Assembly: GCA_934339365.1 (NCBI GenBank)
Contig: CAKRHW010000030.1
Coordinates: 1-8,999, forward strand
From: an uncultured Lachnospiraceae bacterium
GTDB lineage: Bacteria; Bacillota; Clostridia; Lachnospirales; Lachnospiraceae
Length of the DNA: 8,999 nt
Direction: 5' to 3'
The notes below the pieces were generated by a model. That model did no database searches and had not been told where the DNA came from. It saw nothing but the letters and a program-made list of their open reading frames with translations. The position numbers and the translations under genes were made by a program. Below are positions 1 to 5,903 of the stretch, one piece after another. Numbering within the stretch: position 1 is the stretch's first letter; each line of letters begins with the position of its first letter.

Positions 1-29
1 ATGAAAATGTAATAAGATTTTTTATTCCA

Positions 30-58
30 TTGACAAACTAAGAAAATTATGGTAATAT
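30..58 (+). promoter_or_regulatory. Sigma-A-type promoter of the TetR-family regulator gene
   Basis: A perfect -35 box TTGACA lies at 30-35 and a -10 box TAATAT at 53-58, separated by 17 bases. Transcription should start near 65-66. The start would fall inside the palindrome at 62-82, so a protein bound there would block this promoter. The assignment rests on box quality and spacing; the start point is inferred. Confidence 0.82.
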
Positions 59-61
59 ATA

Positions 62-82
62 TTCAGCACTGTGTGTGCTGAA
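62..82. promoter_or_regulatory. Operator 1: palindrome at the regulator's own promoter
   Basis: The arms TTCAGCAC (62-69) and GTGCTGAA (75-82) are perfect inverted repeats around a non-palindromic centre TGTGT. The same arms occur in the two palindromes before fabH (716-744 and 788-804). The site covers the expected transcription start of the adjacent regulator gene, which is the classic position for autorepression. That the TetR-family protein encoded at 99-680 binds here is inference from sequence repetition and location. Confidence 0.8.
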
Positions 83-85
83 GTG

Positions 86-98
86 AGGAGGTGCTCCT
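86..98 (+). promoter_or_regulatory. Ribosome binding site of the regulator gene, within a small hairpin
   Basis: AGGAGGTG at 86-93 is a strong Shine-Dalgarno sequence five bases before the ATG at 99 and fixes that start. AGGAG (86-90) is perfectly complementary to CTCCT (94-98) across a three-base GTG loop. The ribosome binding site can therefore fold on itself immediately before the start codon, which might lower translation of the regulator. The self-complementarity is seen directly; the effect is inferred. Confidence 0.7.
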
Positions 99-680
99 AT
101 GGCAAACACAAATGAAGAATTGATTGTTGATGAAATGTCACAGAAAATAATTGATGTTGCATCATATCTTGCCACAACCGAGGGGGCACACAATGTTAAT
201 GTTCGCAAGATATTAAATCATTTAGGGATAACAAACAGAGTTTTTTATAATCGTTTTCATAATATCGAAGAAGTTCTAAACATAATTTCTGAAAACTCTA
301 TTTTAGAAGTTAGGAAAAGCCTGAAATTCCACTTTGATGAAACCAAAGACTTTTTCGAGCAAATAATAGATGAGGTTGAAAAAACGCTTATCATATCTTA
401 TGAAACAAGAATGAATTTTGCTCATTATGTTTTTGAAAATGATTCTGTTTCCGAAAGCAATTATAAATGGTGGACTGAAGAAATTACAAAAATCCTTAAC
501 TATGCTATGGAAAAGGGGCTTATCATAAAAGTCGATCCTGATATGACAAGTTATGCGATATGGTGCTTCATAAGAGGATTTAACACAGATGCAATCGGAA
601 GAAAGCTGCCCTTGCAGGAAGCACTTAAAAGATACAGATACGGGTTTAAATTTATTTTGAATGGATTAAAAGCTAAATAA
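99..680 (+). CDS. TetR/AcrR-family transcriptional regulator, probable FASII operon regulator
   Basis: This 193-residue protein has the TetR-family layout: a helix-turn-helix DNA-binding domain near the N-terminus (residues about 15-60, with the turn and recognition helix in LGITNRVFYNRF, 42-53) followed by an all-helical C-terminal domain that in this family binds a small ligand and dimerises. The length is typical. It has its own promoter, and three copies of one palindrome sit at its transcription start and before fabH, so it most likely represses itself and controls the fatty acid synthesis genes downstream. Known TetR-type regulators of lipid genes (FabR of gammaproteobacteria, FasR of actinobacteria) sense acyl thioesters; a similar ligand here is inference. 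Family assignment is firm; role as FASII regulator is likely; repressor versus activator is undecided. Confidence 0.9.
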   Translation: MANTNEELIVDEMSQKIIDVASYLATTEGAHNVNVRKILNHLGITNRVFYNRFHNIEEVLNIISENSILEVRKSLKFHFDETKDFFEQIIDEVEKTLIISYETRMNFAHYVFENDSVSESNYKWWTEEITKILNYAMEKGLIIKVDPDMTSYAIWCFIRGFNTDAIGRKLPLQEALKRYRYGFKFILNGLKAK

Positions 681-688
681 AAATTTTT

Positions 689-711
689 AAGCAGAGAGAA
701 ATTCTCTGTTT
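689..711 (+). terminator. Possible weak terminator after the regulator gene
   Basis: CAGAGA (692-697) pairs with TCTCTG (703-708) around a five-base loop, and flanking AAG/TTT can extend the stem with one G-U pair. Only a short T run follows before an A run, so termination would be weak. It may partly separate the regulator transcript from the operon transcript. Confidence 0.4.
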
Positions 712-715
712 AAAA

Positions 716-744
716 AATATTCAGCACACAGTGTGCTGAATATT
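716..744. promoter_or_regulatory. Operator 2: 29-base perfect palindrome before fabH
   Basis: Fourteen-base arms (716-729 and 731-744) are perfectly complementary around a single central A at 730. The core is CAGCACACAGTGTGCTG, identical to operator 3 at 788-804 and sharing its arms with operator 1 at 62-82. This is the most extended of the three copies, so it is probably the strongest site. It lies 36 bases after the regulator stop codon, in the region where the operon promoter should be. Confidence 0.82.
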
Positions 745-771
745 GTAAAATCGTGTCGGGAATTGTTGAAT
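743..771 (+). promoter_or_regulatory. Tentative promoter of the FASII operon
   Basis: No promoter as good as the one at 30-58 is visible before fabH. The best pair I can find is TTGTAA (743-748) and TTGAAT (766-771) with a 17-base spacer, each matching four of six consensus bases; transcription would start near 778. TAAAAT at 746-751 is a better isolated -10 box but has no -35 box at the right distance. Either choice puts operator 2 over or beside the -35 region and operator 3 downstream of the start. Confidence 0.3.
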
Positions 772-777
772 TCCCGA
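756..777 (+). repeat. Perfect 9-bp hairpin between the two fab operators
   Basis: TCGGGAATT (756-764) and AATTCCCGA (769-777) are perfectly complementary around the loop GTTG. The stem is followed by seven A residues, not T residues, so it is not a plus-strand intrinsic terminator. It is unrelated in sequence to the operators. It could be a leader-RNA structure or a second protein-binding site. Confidence 0.6.
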
Positions 778-787
778 AAAAAACTTA

Positions 788-804
788 CAGCACACAGTGT
801 GCTG
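788..804. promoter_or_regulatory. Operator 3: palindrome just upstream of fabH
   Basis: CAGCACACAGTGTGCTG is a perfect 17-base palindrome around A796 and repeats the core of operator 2 base for base. The centres of operators 2 and 3 are 66 bases apart. The site ends 18 bases before the fabH start and three bases before its Shine-Dalgarno region, so if transcribed it could also form a hairpin close to that site. Binding by the TetR-family protein is inferred. Confidence 0.8.
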
Positions 805-822
805 AGAAAAGGATGTACTTCA

Positions 823-1776
823 ATGTCTATAAAAATTCTCGGTACAGGAGCATATGTTCCTGAAAAGGTAGTTACAAACGATGACCTATCAAAAATGGTA
901 GATACATCTGATGAATGGATAATGCAGCGTGTTGGCGTGAAAGAAAGACATATTTCTGTTAATGAAACAGCCGCAGATTTTGCAATCCATGCAGCTGTTG
1001 AGGCTCTTGCTTCGGCAGGGATTTCAGGCTCGGATATCGATTTAATTGTTGCTGCAACAATTTCTTCTGAAACTTTATGTCCTACTGTTGCAGGGATGGT
1101 TCAAAAGGCTATTGGAGCAAATTGTCCTGCATTTGATGTAAATTCAGCGTGTAGCGGATTTTTGTTTGCACTTGACACCGCAGTATCTTACATAATGCGC
1201 GGAAATGTAAAAAAAGCTTTGGTTATAGGAAGTGAAAGACTCTCAAAGCTTGTTGATTGGAAAGATAGAGGAACCTGTGTTATTTTTGGTGACGGTGCAG
1301 GTGCATTTGTTGTTGAACCGGGAGATGGATACCTTTCTTCTATGCTTTACACAAGCGGTGGAAATGAAGTAATTGAGATTCCGTCATTTTCAGGCAGTTC
1401 GCCATTTTATGAAGGTGAAATCAAGCATCCATATATATTTATGGATGGTCAGGAAACTTTCAAATTTGCAGTAAGTAAAATTGTTGAAGATATTAAGAAG
1501 GTAACAGCCGATGCAGGTCTCGAACTTTCGGACATTGATTATATTGTAACACATCAGGCAAATATCAGAATTATCGAATACGCTGCAAAGCGTCTTAAAA
1601 TGCCTATTGATAAATTTGTAGTAAATATTGAAAAATACGGCAACACCTCATCAGCAAGTGTTGCAATAGCTTTTGATGAGCTTGTAAAATCAGGCAAACT
1701 TAAAAAAGGTGACAATATAGTAATGTCAGCCTTTGGCGGCGGCCTGTCCAGTGCTGCCTGCGTTATTAAATGGTAA
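823..1776 (+). CDS. fabH: Beta-ketoacyl-ACP synthase III (initiating condensing enzyme)
   Basis: FabH condenses an acyl-CoA primer, usually acetyl- or branched-chain acyl-CoA, with malonyl-ACP to start fatty acid chains in the cytoplasm. The 317-residue protein has the family's usual length and thiolase fold. The catalytic triad is visible: Cys110 in NSACSGF, His244 in THQAN and Asn274 in YGNTSSAS, in the same order and nearly the same numbering as E. coli FabH. The C-terminal SAFGGGLS glycine motif is also present. I chose the ATG at 823 because the protein then begins MSIKILGTGAYVPE as in homologues and AAGGA at 809-813 precedes it; the GTG 90 bases upstream lies inside operator 2. It is the first gene of the FASII operon. 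Primer preference cannot be read from the sequence. Confidence 0.97.
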   Translation: MSIKILGTGAYVPEKVVTNDDLSKMVDTSDEWIMQRVGVKERHISVNETAADFAIHAAVEALASAGISGSDIDLIVAATISSETLCPTVAGMVQKAIGANCPAFDVNSACSGFLFALDTAVSYIMRGNVKKALVIGSERLSKLVDWKDRGTCVIFGDGAGAFVVEPGDGYLSSMLYTSGGNEVIEIPSFSGSSPFYEGEIKHPYIFMDGQETFKFAVSKIVEDIKKVTADAGLELSDIDYIVTHQANIRIIEYAAKRLKMPIDKFVVNIEKYGNTSSASVAIAFDELVKSGKLKKGDNIVMSAFGGGLSSAACVIKW

Positions 1777-1798
1777 AAAATTAATTTAATTAATTTTT
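1776..1798 (+). repeat. A/T-only inverted repeat between fabH and acpP
   Basis: AAAAATTAA (1776-1784) and TTAATTTTT (1790-1798) are perfectly complementary around TTTAA. The stem contains no G or C, so it is too weak for a convincing terminator. It is part of a very AT-rich 50-base spacer, the longest gap within the operon. It may mark a processing site or an AT-rich translation enhancer before acpP. Confidence 0.4.
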
Positions 1799-1827
1799 AT
1801 ATTTTATTATTTTAGGAGGAACTAATT

Positions 1828-2049
1828 ATGACACTCGAAAAAGTAAAGGAATTATTGGCAGAACATCTTGAAATGGATGCAGCAGAAATCACAGAGGCAA
1901 CAACTTTTGAAGACCTCGGCGTTGATTCTCTTGATGCTGTTGAAATCATGATGGAAATGGAAGACGAATTTGGTATTGAAATTAAACCCGCTGAAGCAGG
2001 CAAAAGCGTAAAAGAATTAGTTGCATACATCGATTCTAAAAAAGCGTAA
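1828..2049 (+). CDS. acpP: Acyl carrier protein
   Basis: ACP carries the growing acyl chain as a thioester on a 4'-phosphopantetheine arm and hands it to each FASII enzyme. The 73-residue acidic protein has the classic DSLDAVEIMMEMEDEF segment; Ser34 in the DSL motif is the attachment site for the prosthetic group, and the following acidic helix II is the usual docking surface for partner enzymes. Length is slightly under the typical 75-80 residues but the four-helix layout is complete. A consensus AGGAGG at 1814-1819 lies eight bases before the ATG, the best ribosome binding site inside the operon, which fits the high expression ACP needs. A 51-base AT-rich gap separates it from fabH. Confidence 0.98.
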   Translation: MTLEKVKELLAEHLEMDAAEITEATTFEDLGVDSLDAVEIMMEMEDEFGIEIKPAEAGKSVKELVAYIDSKKA

Positions 2050-2072
2050 GTGAAAAAAAGGAGCGTGGAATA

Positions 2073-3017
2073 ATGTTAAATACACCAATATGTGAAATGC
2101 TTGGAATAAAGCACCCTATTCTGCAAGGAGGTATGGCACATATATCTGATGCTCACCTTGCTGCCGCTGTGTCAAACGGTGGTGGACTCGGCATTATTTC
2201 TGCTGCGAACGGTAATGTCGGTTGGCTTTCAGAGCAGATAGACACAGCACGAAAGCTAACTGACAAGCCCTTTGGTGTAAACATAATGCTTATGGGCGAA
2301 AATATTGATGAAATTGCAAAACTCATTGCAGAAAAGAAGGTAGCAGTTGTTACCACAGGAGCAGGTAATCCTGAAAAATACATACCTATGTGGAAAGAAG
2401 CCGGTGTAAAAGTCATTCCTGTTATAGCATCGTCTGCTCTTGCAAAGCTTGTGGAAAGAAGCGGCGCAGATGCGGTTATAGCAGAAGGCGGTGAATCAGG
2501 TGGTCATGTGGGCGAAATGACAACTATGGCACTTGTTCCGCAGGTTTGTGACAGTGTGAGTATTCCTGTTATTGCAGCAGGCGGTATTGCTGACGGCAGA
2601 GGAATGGCTGCCGCTATGATGTTAGGCGGTGTAGGTGTTCAAATTGGAACAAGATTTTTAGTGGCACACGAATGTAATATAAGCCGTGAATATAAAGACA
2701 AAATTTTAAAAGCAAATGACACGGCAACCATAGTTACGGGAAGAAGACTGGGGCATCCTGTAAGAAGTCTTAAAAGTCCATTCTCAAGAGGATACCAAAA
2801 AGCAGAATACACAAGTATAAGCGATGATGAACTTGAAATGATGGCAGTCGGCTCGCTAAGAGCTGCAGTGGTAGATGGCGATAGTAAAAAAGGTTGCTTC
2901 TTAGCAGGTCAGATTTCGGGTTTAGTTAACAAAGAAGAAAATGCTTCGGATATAATAAACGACATTGTATGCGAAGCTGAAAATATATTGAATGGAGCAA
3001 AAAAATGGGTAAAATAG
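2073..3017 (+). CDS. fabK: FMN-dependent enoyl-ACP reductase II
   Basis: FabK reduces trans-2-enoyl-ACP to acyl-ACP using NAD(P)H and bound FMN, the last step of each elongation cycle. The 314-residue TIM-barrel flavoprotein shows the family pattern: HPILQGGMAHISD near the N-terminus, AVSNGGGLGIISA at 32-44, EGGESGGHVG at 138-147 with His145 matching the catalytic histidine of pneumococcal FabK, and the phosphate-binding stretch PVIAAGGIADG (165-175) followed by GVGVQIGTRF (186-195). The related nitronate monooxygenases share the fold, but position between acpP and fabD settles the role. FabK is structurally unrelated to FabI and family members are not inhibited by triclosan. No FabI is present here. 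AAGGAG at 2058-2063 precedes the start; the 3' end overlaps fabD by 13 bases. Confidence 0.96.
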   Translation: MLNTPICEMLGIKHPILQGGMAHISDAHLAAAVSNGGGLGIISAANGNVGWLSEQIDTARKLTDKPFGVNIMLMGENIDEIAKLIAEKKVAVVTTGAGNPEKYIPMWKEAGVKVIPVIASSALAKLVERSGADAVIAEGGESGGHVGEMTTMALVPQVCDSVSIPVIAAGGIADGRGMAAAMMLGGVGVQIGTRFLVAHECNISREYKDKILKANDTATIVTGRRLGHPVRSLKSPFSRGYQKAEYTSISDDELEMMAVGSLRAAVVDGDSKKGCFLAGQISGLVNKEENASDIINDIVCEAENILNGAKKWVK

Positions 3018-3925
3018 CATTTGTTTTCTCAGGACAGGGTTCTCAATACTCCGGTATGGGAAAATCCTTGTACGAAATAGGAACAGCAGCAAAAAAATTA
3101 TATGATGATGCAGAAGAAGTTCGTCCCGGTACAATGAAACAATCATTTGAGGGAACGGATGAAGAATTAAAAATCACGGCAAACACTCAGCCTTGTATGT
3201 ATCTTGTTGAACTTACGGCTGCATTAATGCTTAATGAAAAAGGTATTTATGCGGATGGCGTTGCAGGTTTTTCTCTCGGCGAAATAGGAGCACTGGCATA
3301 TGCTGAGAGTTACTCCTACCTTGACGGATTCAAAATCGTTACTTCTCGTGGGCAATTTATGAATGATGCGTCTGATCCTGAAAATGCCGCAATGTGTGCA
3401 GTTTTGAAACTTGACAGCGAAACTGTTACTAAAACTGCTGCGGAATTCGATAAGCTCTATGCGGTAAATTATAACTGCCCCGGGCAGACAGTAGTATCAG
3501 GTTTAAAAAGCAGTATGCCTGCCTTTGAAGAAAAGGTAAAAGAACTCGGCGGCAGATGTATTCCCCTTGCAGTAAGCGGCGCTTTTCACTCACCATTTAT
3601 GAGTGAAGCTGCTGAAAAATTTGAAGCCGAGCTTGCAAACTATGCAATCGTAACACCCAAAATACCGGTTTATGCAAATCTTAATGCAAAACCATACGAA
3701 GATGAGATTGCCCAAACACTTAAAATGCAGATGCAATCTCCCGTAAAGTGGCAGGAAACGATTGAAAATATGATTGCAGACGGATTTACAGATTTTATTG
3801 AAGTAGGCCCCGGTAAAACTCTATGCGGACTGATCAAGAAAATTTCAAAAGAAGTAAATGTATATTCAGTTGAAAATGCAGAAACACTTTTGCAAACAGT
3901 AGAGGCGGTGAAGGATAATGCTTAA
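3005..3925 (+). CDS. fabD: Malonyl-CoA:ACP transacylase
   Basis: FabD moves the malonyl group from CoA to ACP and so supplies the extender unit for FabH and FabF. The 306-residue protein matches the family length. Visible elements are FSGQGSQYSGMGK at 8-20 (oxyanion loop), the nucleophile Ser90 in GFSLGE, Arg115 in TSRG, which in the family binds the malonyl carboxylate, His195 in GAFHSPFM, and EVGPGKTLCGL near the C-terminus. The residue before the serine is Phe89 where many homologues have histidine (GHSLGE). The start overlaps the fabK end by 13 bases and GGAG at 2994-2997 serves as ribosome binding site inside fabK, so translation is probably coupled. The 3' end overlaps fabG by eight bases. 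Confidence 0.96.
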   Translation: MGKIAFVFSGQGSQYSGMGKSLYEIGTAAKKLYDDAEEVRPGTMKQSFEGTDEELKITANTQPCMYLVELTAALMLNEKGIYADGVAGFSLGEIGALAYAESYSYLDGFKIVTSRGQFMNDASDPENAAMCAVLKLDSETVTKTAAEFDKLYAVNYNCPGQTVVSGLKSSMPAFEEKVKELGGRCIPLAVSGAFHSPFMSEAAEKFEAELANYAIVTPKIPVYANLNAKPYEDEIAQTLKMQMQSPVKWQETIENMIADGFTDFIEVGPGKTLCGLIKKISKEVNVYSVENAETLLQTVEAVKDNA

Positions 3926-4649
3926 AGGAAAAGTTGCTGTTATAACAGGTGCATCACGAGGTATTGGTGCAGCAATCGCTGAAAATTTTTCAAGTCAAGG
4001 CGTTAATGTAGCAATTATCTATAATGGTAATGAAGAGGCTGCAAACACCGTAAAAGCAAACGCAGAAAAACGAGGCGTTCGCGCAGAAATCTATAAATGC
4101 AATGTAGCAAATTCAGAAGAATGCAAAGAAACAGTTAAAGCCATAACTGAAACCTTTGGCGGAATAGATATTCTTGTAAATAACGCAGGTATAACCCGTG
4201 ATAATCTTTTGATTTCAATGAGTGATGAAGAATTTGATGATGTTATAAACACGAACCTTAAAGGCTGCTTTAATATGATTAAGGCTTGCGGCAGAAACTT
4301 TATAAAGAGAAAATACGGAAAAATCATAAACATATCTTCTGTGTCTGCTCTTTTAGGAACAGCAGGTCAGGTGAATTATTCTTCATCAAAAGCAGGTGTC
4401 ATTGCTTTAACAAAGGTTACAGCAAGAGAATTTGCATCAAAAAATGTTTGCTGTAATGCAATTGCCCCCGGTTTTGTAACAACAGATATGACAAAGGATT
4501 TGCAGTCAGAAGAATATCTGAAGTTAATACCGCTTAAAAGATTGGGTAAACCTGAGGATATTGCAAATTTAGCAGCATTTTTGGCTGATGATATTTCTGA
4601 TTATATTACAGGCGAGGTTATTCGCATAGACGGCGGTCTTGCAATTTAA
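3918..4649 (+). CDS. fabG: 3-oxoacyl-ACP reductase
   Basis: FabG reduces 3-oxoacyl-ACP to (R)-3-hydroxyacyl-ACP with NADPH. The 243-residue protein is a classical short-chain dehydrogenase/reductase. The Rossmann nucleotide loop TGASRGIG is at 10-17, NNAG at 88-91, and the catalytic residues are Asn113, Ser141, Tyr154 and Lys158 (in NYSSSKAG). The PGFVTTDM segment and C-terminal ITGEVIRIDGG are typical of FabG. The Arg in the glycine loop fits NADPH preference. Its ATG lies within the last codons of fabD (8-base overlap), with purine-rich GGTGAAGG just upstream, again suggesting translational coupling. Other SDR enzymes look alike, but the operon position makes FabG secure. Confidence 0.96.
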   Translation: MLKGKVAVITGASRGIGAAIAENFSSQGVNVAIIYNGNEEAANTVKANAEKRGVRAEIYKCNVANSEECKETVKAITETFGGIDILVNNAGITRDNLLISMSDEEFDDVINTNLKGCFNMIKACGRNFIKRKYGKIINISSVSALLGTAGQVNYSSSKAGVIALTKVTAREFASKNVCCNAIAPGFVTTDMTKDLQSEEYLKLIPLKRLGKPEDIANLAAFLADDISDYITGEVIRIDGGLAI

Positions 4650-4665
4650 TGAAGGAGTGATTTAA

Positions 4666-5895
4666 ATGAAACGAGTTGTAATAACAGGTCTTGGAGCAGT
4701 AACTCCCGTAGGTTTAGATGTTCCTACATTTTGGGATAGCTTAAAGGAAGGTAAATGCGGAATTGATTACATAACAAAATTTGATACAAGCGAGTATCGT
4801 GTAAAGGTTGCGGCAGAACTTAAAGATTTTAACCCCACACCTTATATGGAAAAGGGTGAAATCAGAAGAAGTGATAAGTTTGTGCAATACGCAATAGCTG
4901 CTGCAACACAGGCAGTAAATGATAGTGGTATAGAGAATAATGTTGCTCCCCATCGCTTTGGTGTTTACTATGGTAGCGGTATCGGTGGCATTGATACTTT
5001 TGTAGCAGAACATAGTAATCTGTTAAACAGAGGTCCACTTCGTGTATCTCCCCACTTTATTCCAAAGCTTATTACCAATATGGCATCAGGCAATATTGCT
5101 ATTAAATTTGGTGCTAAGGGGCCGTGTATTGCGGTAAGCACAGCGTGTGCTACAGGCACAACAGCAATCGGCGAAGCATACAGAACAATAAAAAGCGGAT
5201 ATGCCGATGCAATTATAGCAGGCGGTGTTGAAGCAAGTATATCACCACTGGCAGTTGCGGCATTTATGAATTGTATGGCACTTTCTGAAAGCGAAGATCC
5301 TAAAGTTGCTTCTATTCCTTTTGATAAAAGAAGAAATGGCTTTGTTATGGGCGAAGGTGCCGGAGCGCTCATTGTAGAAGATTACGACCATGCAGTAGCT
5401 CGAGGTGCTAAAATTTACGCAGAGGTAGTTGGTTATGGCAGCACTTGCGATGCCTTTCATGTAACTGCTCCTGATGATTCTGCAGAAAGCTCATCAAGAG
5501 CAATCAGCGATTGCTTAAAAGAAACAGGAAAAGAATATGCGCCCGAAAAGATATACATAAATGCTCACGGAACAAGCACACCGCTTAATGATAAGACCGA
5601 AACAAAAGCATTTAAGAATGTATTTGGTGATGATGCATATAAGCTCAACATCAGTTCAACCAAGTCAATGACAGGTCATCTTCTTGGTGCAGCAGGTGCA
5701 GTTGAGGGAATTGCCACAGTTCTTGCTTTAACCGAAAACATTGTTCCTCCCACAATCGGATATCAGGAAAAAGACGAGGAATGTGACCTGAACTATACAC
5801 CAAATCAAGCAAATGAAACAGAGCTTGACCTTGCAATGTCCACTTCTCTTGGCTTTGGCGGACACAACGCTTGTGTTGCGTTTGCAAAAATTTGA
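4666..5895 (+). CDS. fabF: Beta-ketoacyl-ACP synthase II (elongating condensing enzyme)
   Basis: FabF condenses acyl-ACP with malonyl-ACP in each elongation round. The 409-residue protein has the usual family length and thiolase fold. The catalytic set is intact: Cys161 in VSTACATGT, His301 in NAHGTSTPLND, Lys333 in STKSMTGH and His338, two residues lower than the E. coli FabF numbering. The C-terminal LGFGGHNA loop that gates the active site is present. It is the only elongating condensing enzyme in the window. AAGGAG at 4652-4657 lies eight bases before the ATG, and the gap to fabG is 16 bases. The codons for the active-site STACA motif happen to spell a close copy of the operator core (5137-5151). 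Confidence 0.97.
   Translation: MKRVVITGLGAVTPVGLDVPTFWDSLKEGKCGIDYITKFDTSEYRVKVAAELKDFNPTPYMEKGEIRRSDKFVQYAIAAATQAVNDSGIENNVAPHRFGVYYGSGIGGIDTFVAEHSNLLNRGPLRVSPHFIPKLITNMASGNIAIKFGAKGPCIAVSTACATGTTAIGEAYRTIKSGYADAIIAGGVEASISPLAVAAFMNCMALSESEDPKVASIPFDKRRNGFVMGEGAGALIVEDYDHAVARGAKIYAEVVGYGSTCDAFHVTAPDDSAESSSRAISDCLKETGKEYAPEKIYINAHGTSTPLNDKTETKAFKNVFGDDAYKLNISSTKSMTGHLLGAAGAVEGIATVLALTENIVPPTIGYQEKDEECDLNYTPNQANETELDLAMSTSLGFGGHNACVAFAKI
5137..5151. other. Operator-like palindrome inside fabF
   Basis: AGCACA and TGTGCT form perfect six-base arms around GCG. Compared with the AGCACACAGTGTGCT core of operators 2 and 3, 13 of 15 bases match with the same arm spacing; both differences are in the centre. 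The bases encode the invariant Ser-Thr-Ala-Cys-Ala active-site motif, so coding constraint could have produced the match by chance. The flanking C and G of the real operators are missing. Confidence 0.25.
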
Positions 5896-5903
5896 GGTGA
5901 GCT

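Noticed and set aside
62..82. Possible CIRCE element (HrcA site) because of the GCAC arms
   Set aside because: CIRCE has TTAGCACTC and GAGTGCTAA arms nine bases apart; the arms and the spacing here are different.
756..777. The GC-containing hairpin as a terminator or attenuator before fabH
   Set aside because: The plus strand after the stem is A-rich and the minus-strand side has no adjacent T run, so it lacks the signature of intrinsic termination in either direction.
733..822. A GTG start at 733 that would lengthen FabH by 30 residues
   Set aside because: It lies within operator 2, the added stretch crosses the hairpin and operator 3, the residues do not resemble FabH, and the ATG at 823 has a proper ribosome binding site and the standard FabH N-terminus.
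2073..3017. Nitronate monooxygenase as the identity of the gene called fabK
   Set aside because: The fold is shared, but the His145 motif, length and position between acpP and fabD in a complete FASII operon favour FabK.
3289..3306. AGCAC and TGCTGA arms inside fabD resembling the operator
   Set aside because: The arm spacing is one base too long and only four bases per arm are properly paired, so it does not match the operator pattern.
4968..5372. A 134-codon open frame on the minus strand opposite fabF
   Set aside because: It is fully antisense to the conserved core of FabF, has no recognisable family, and arises from codon bias of the real gene. The same applies to 6461-6799 opposite accD.
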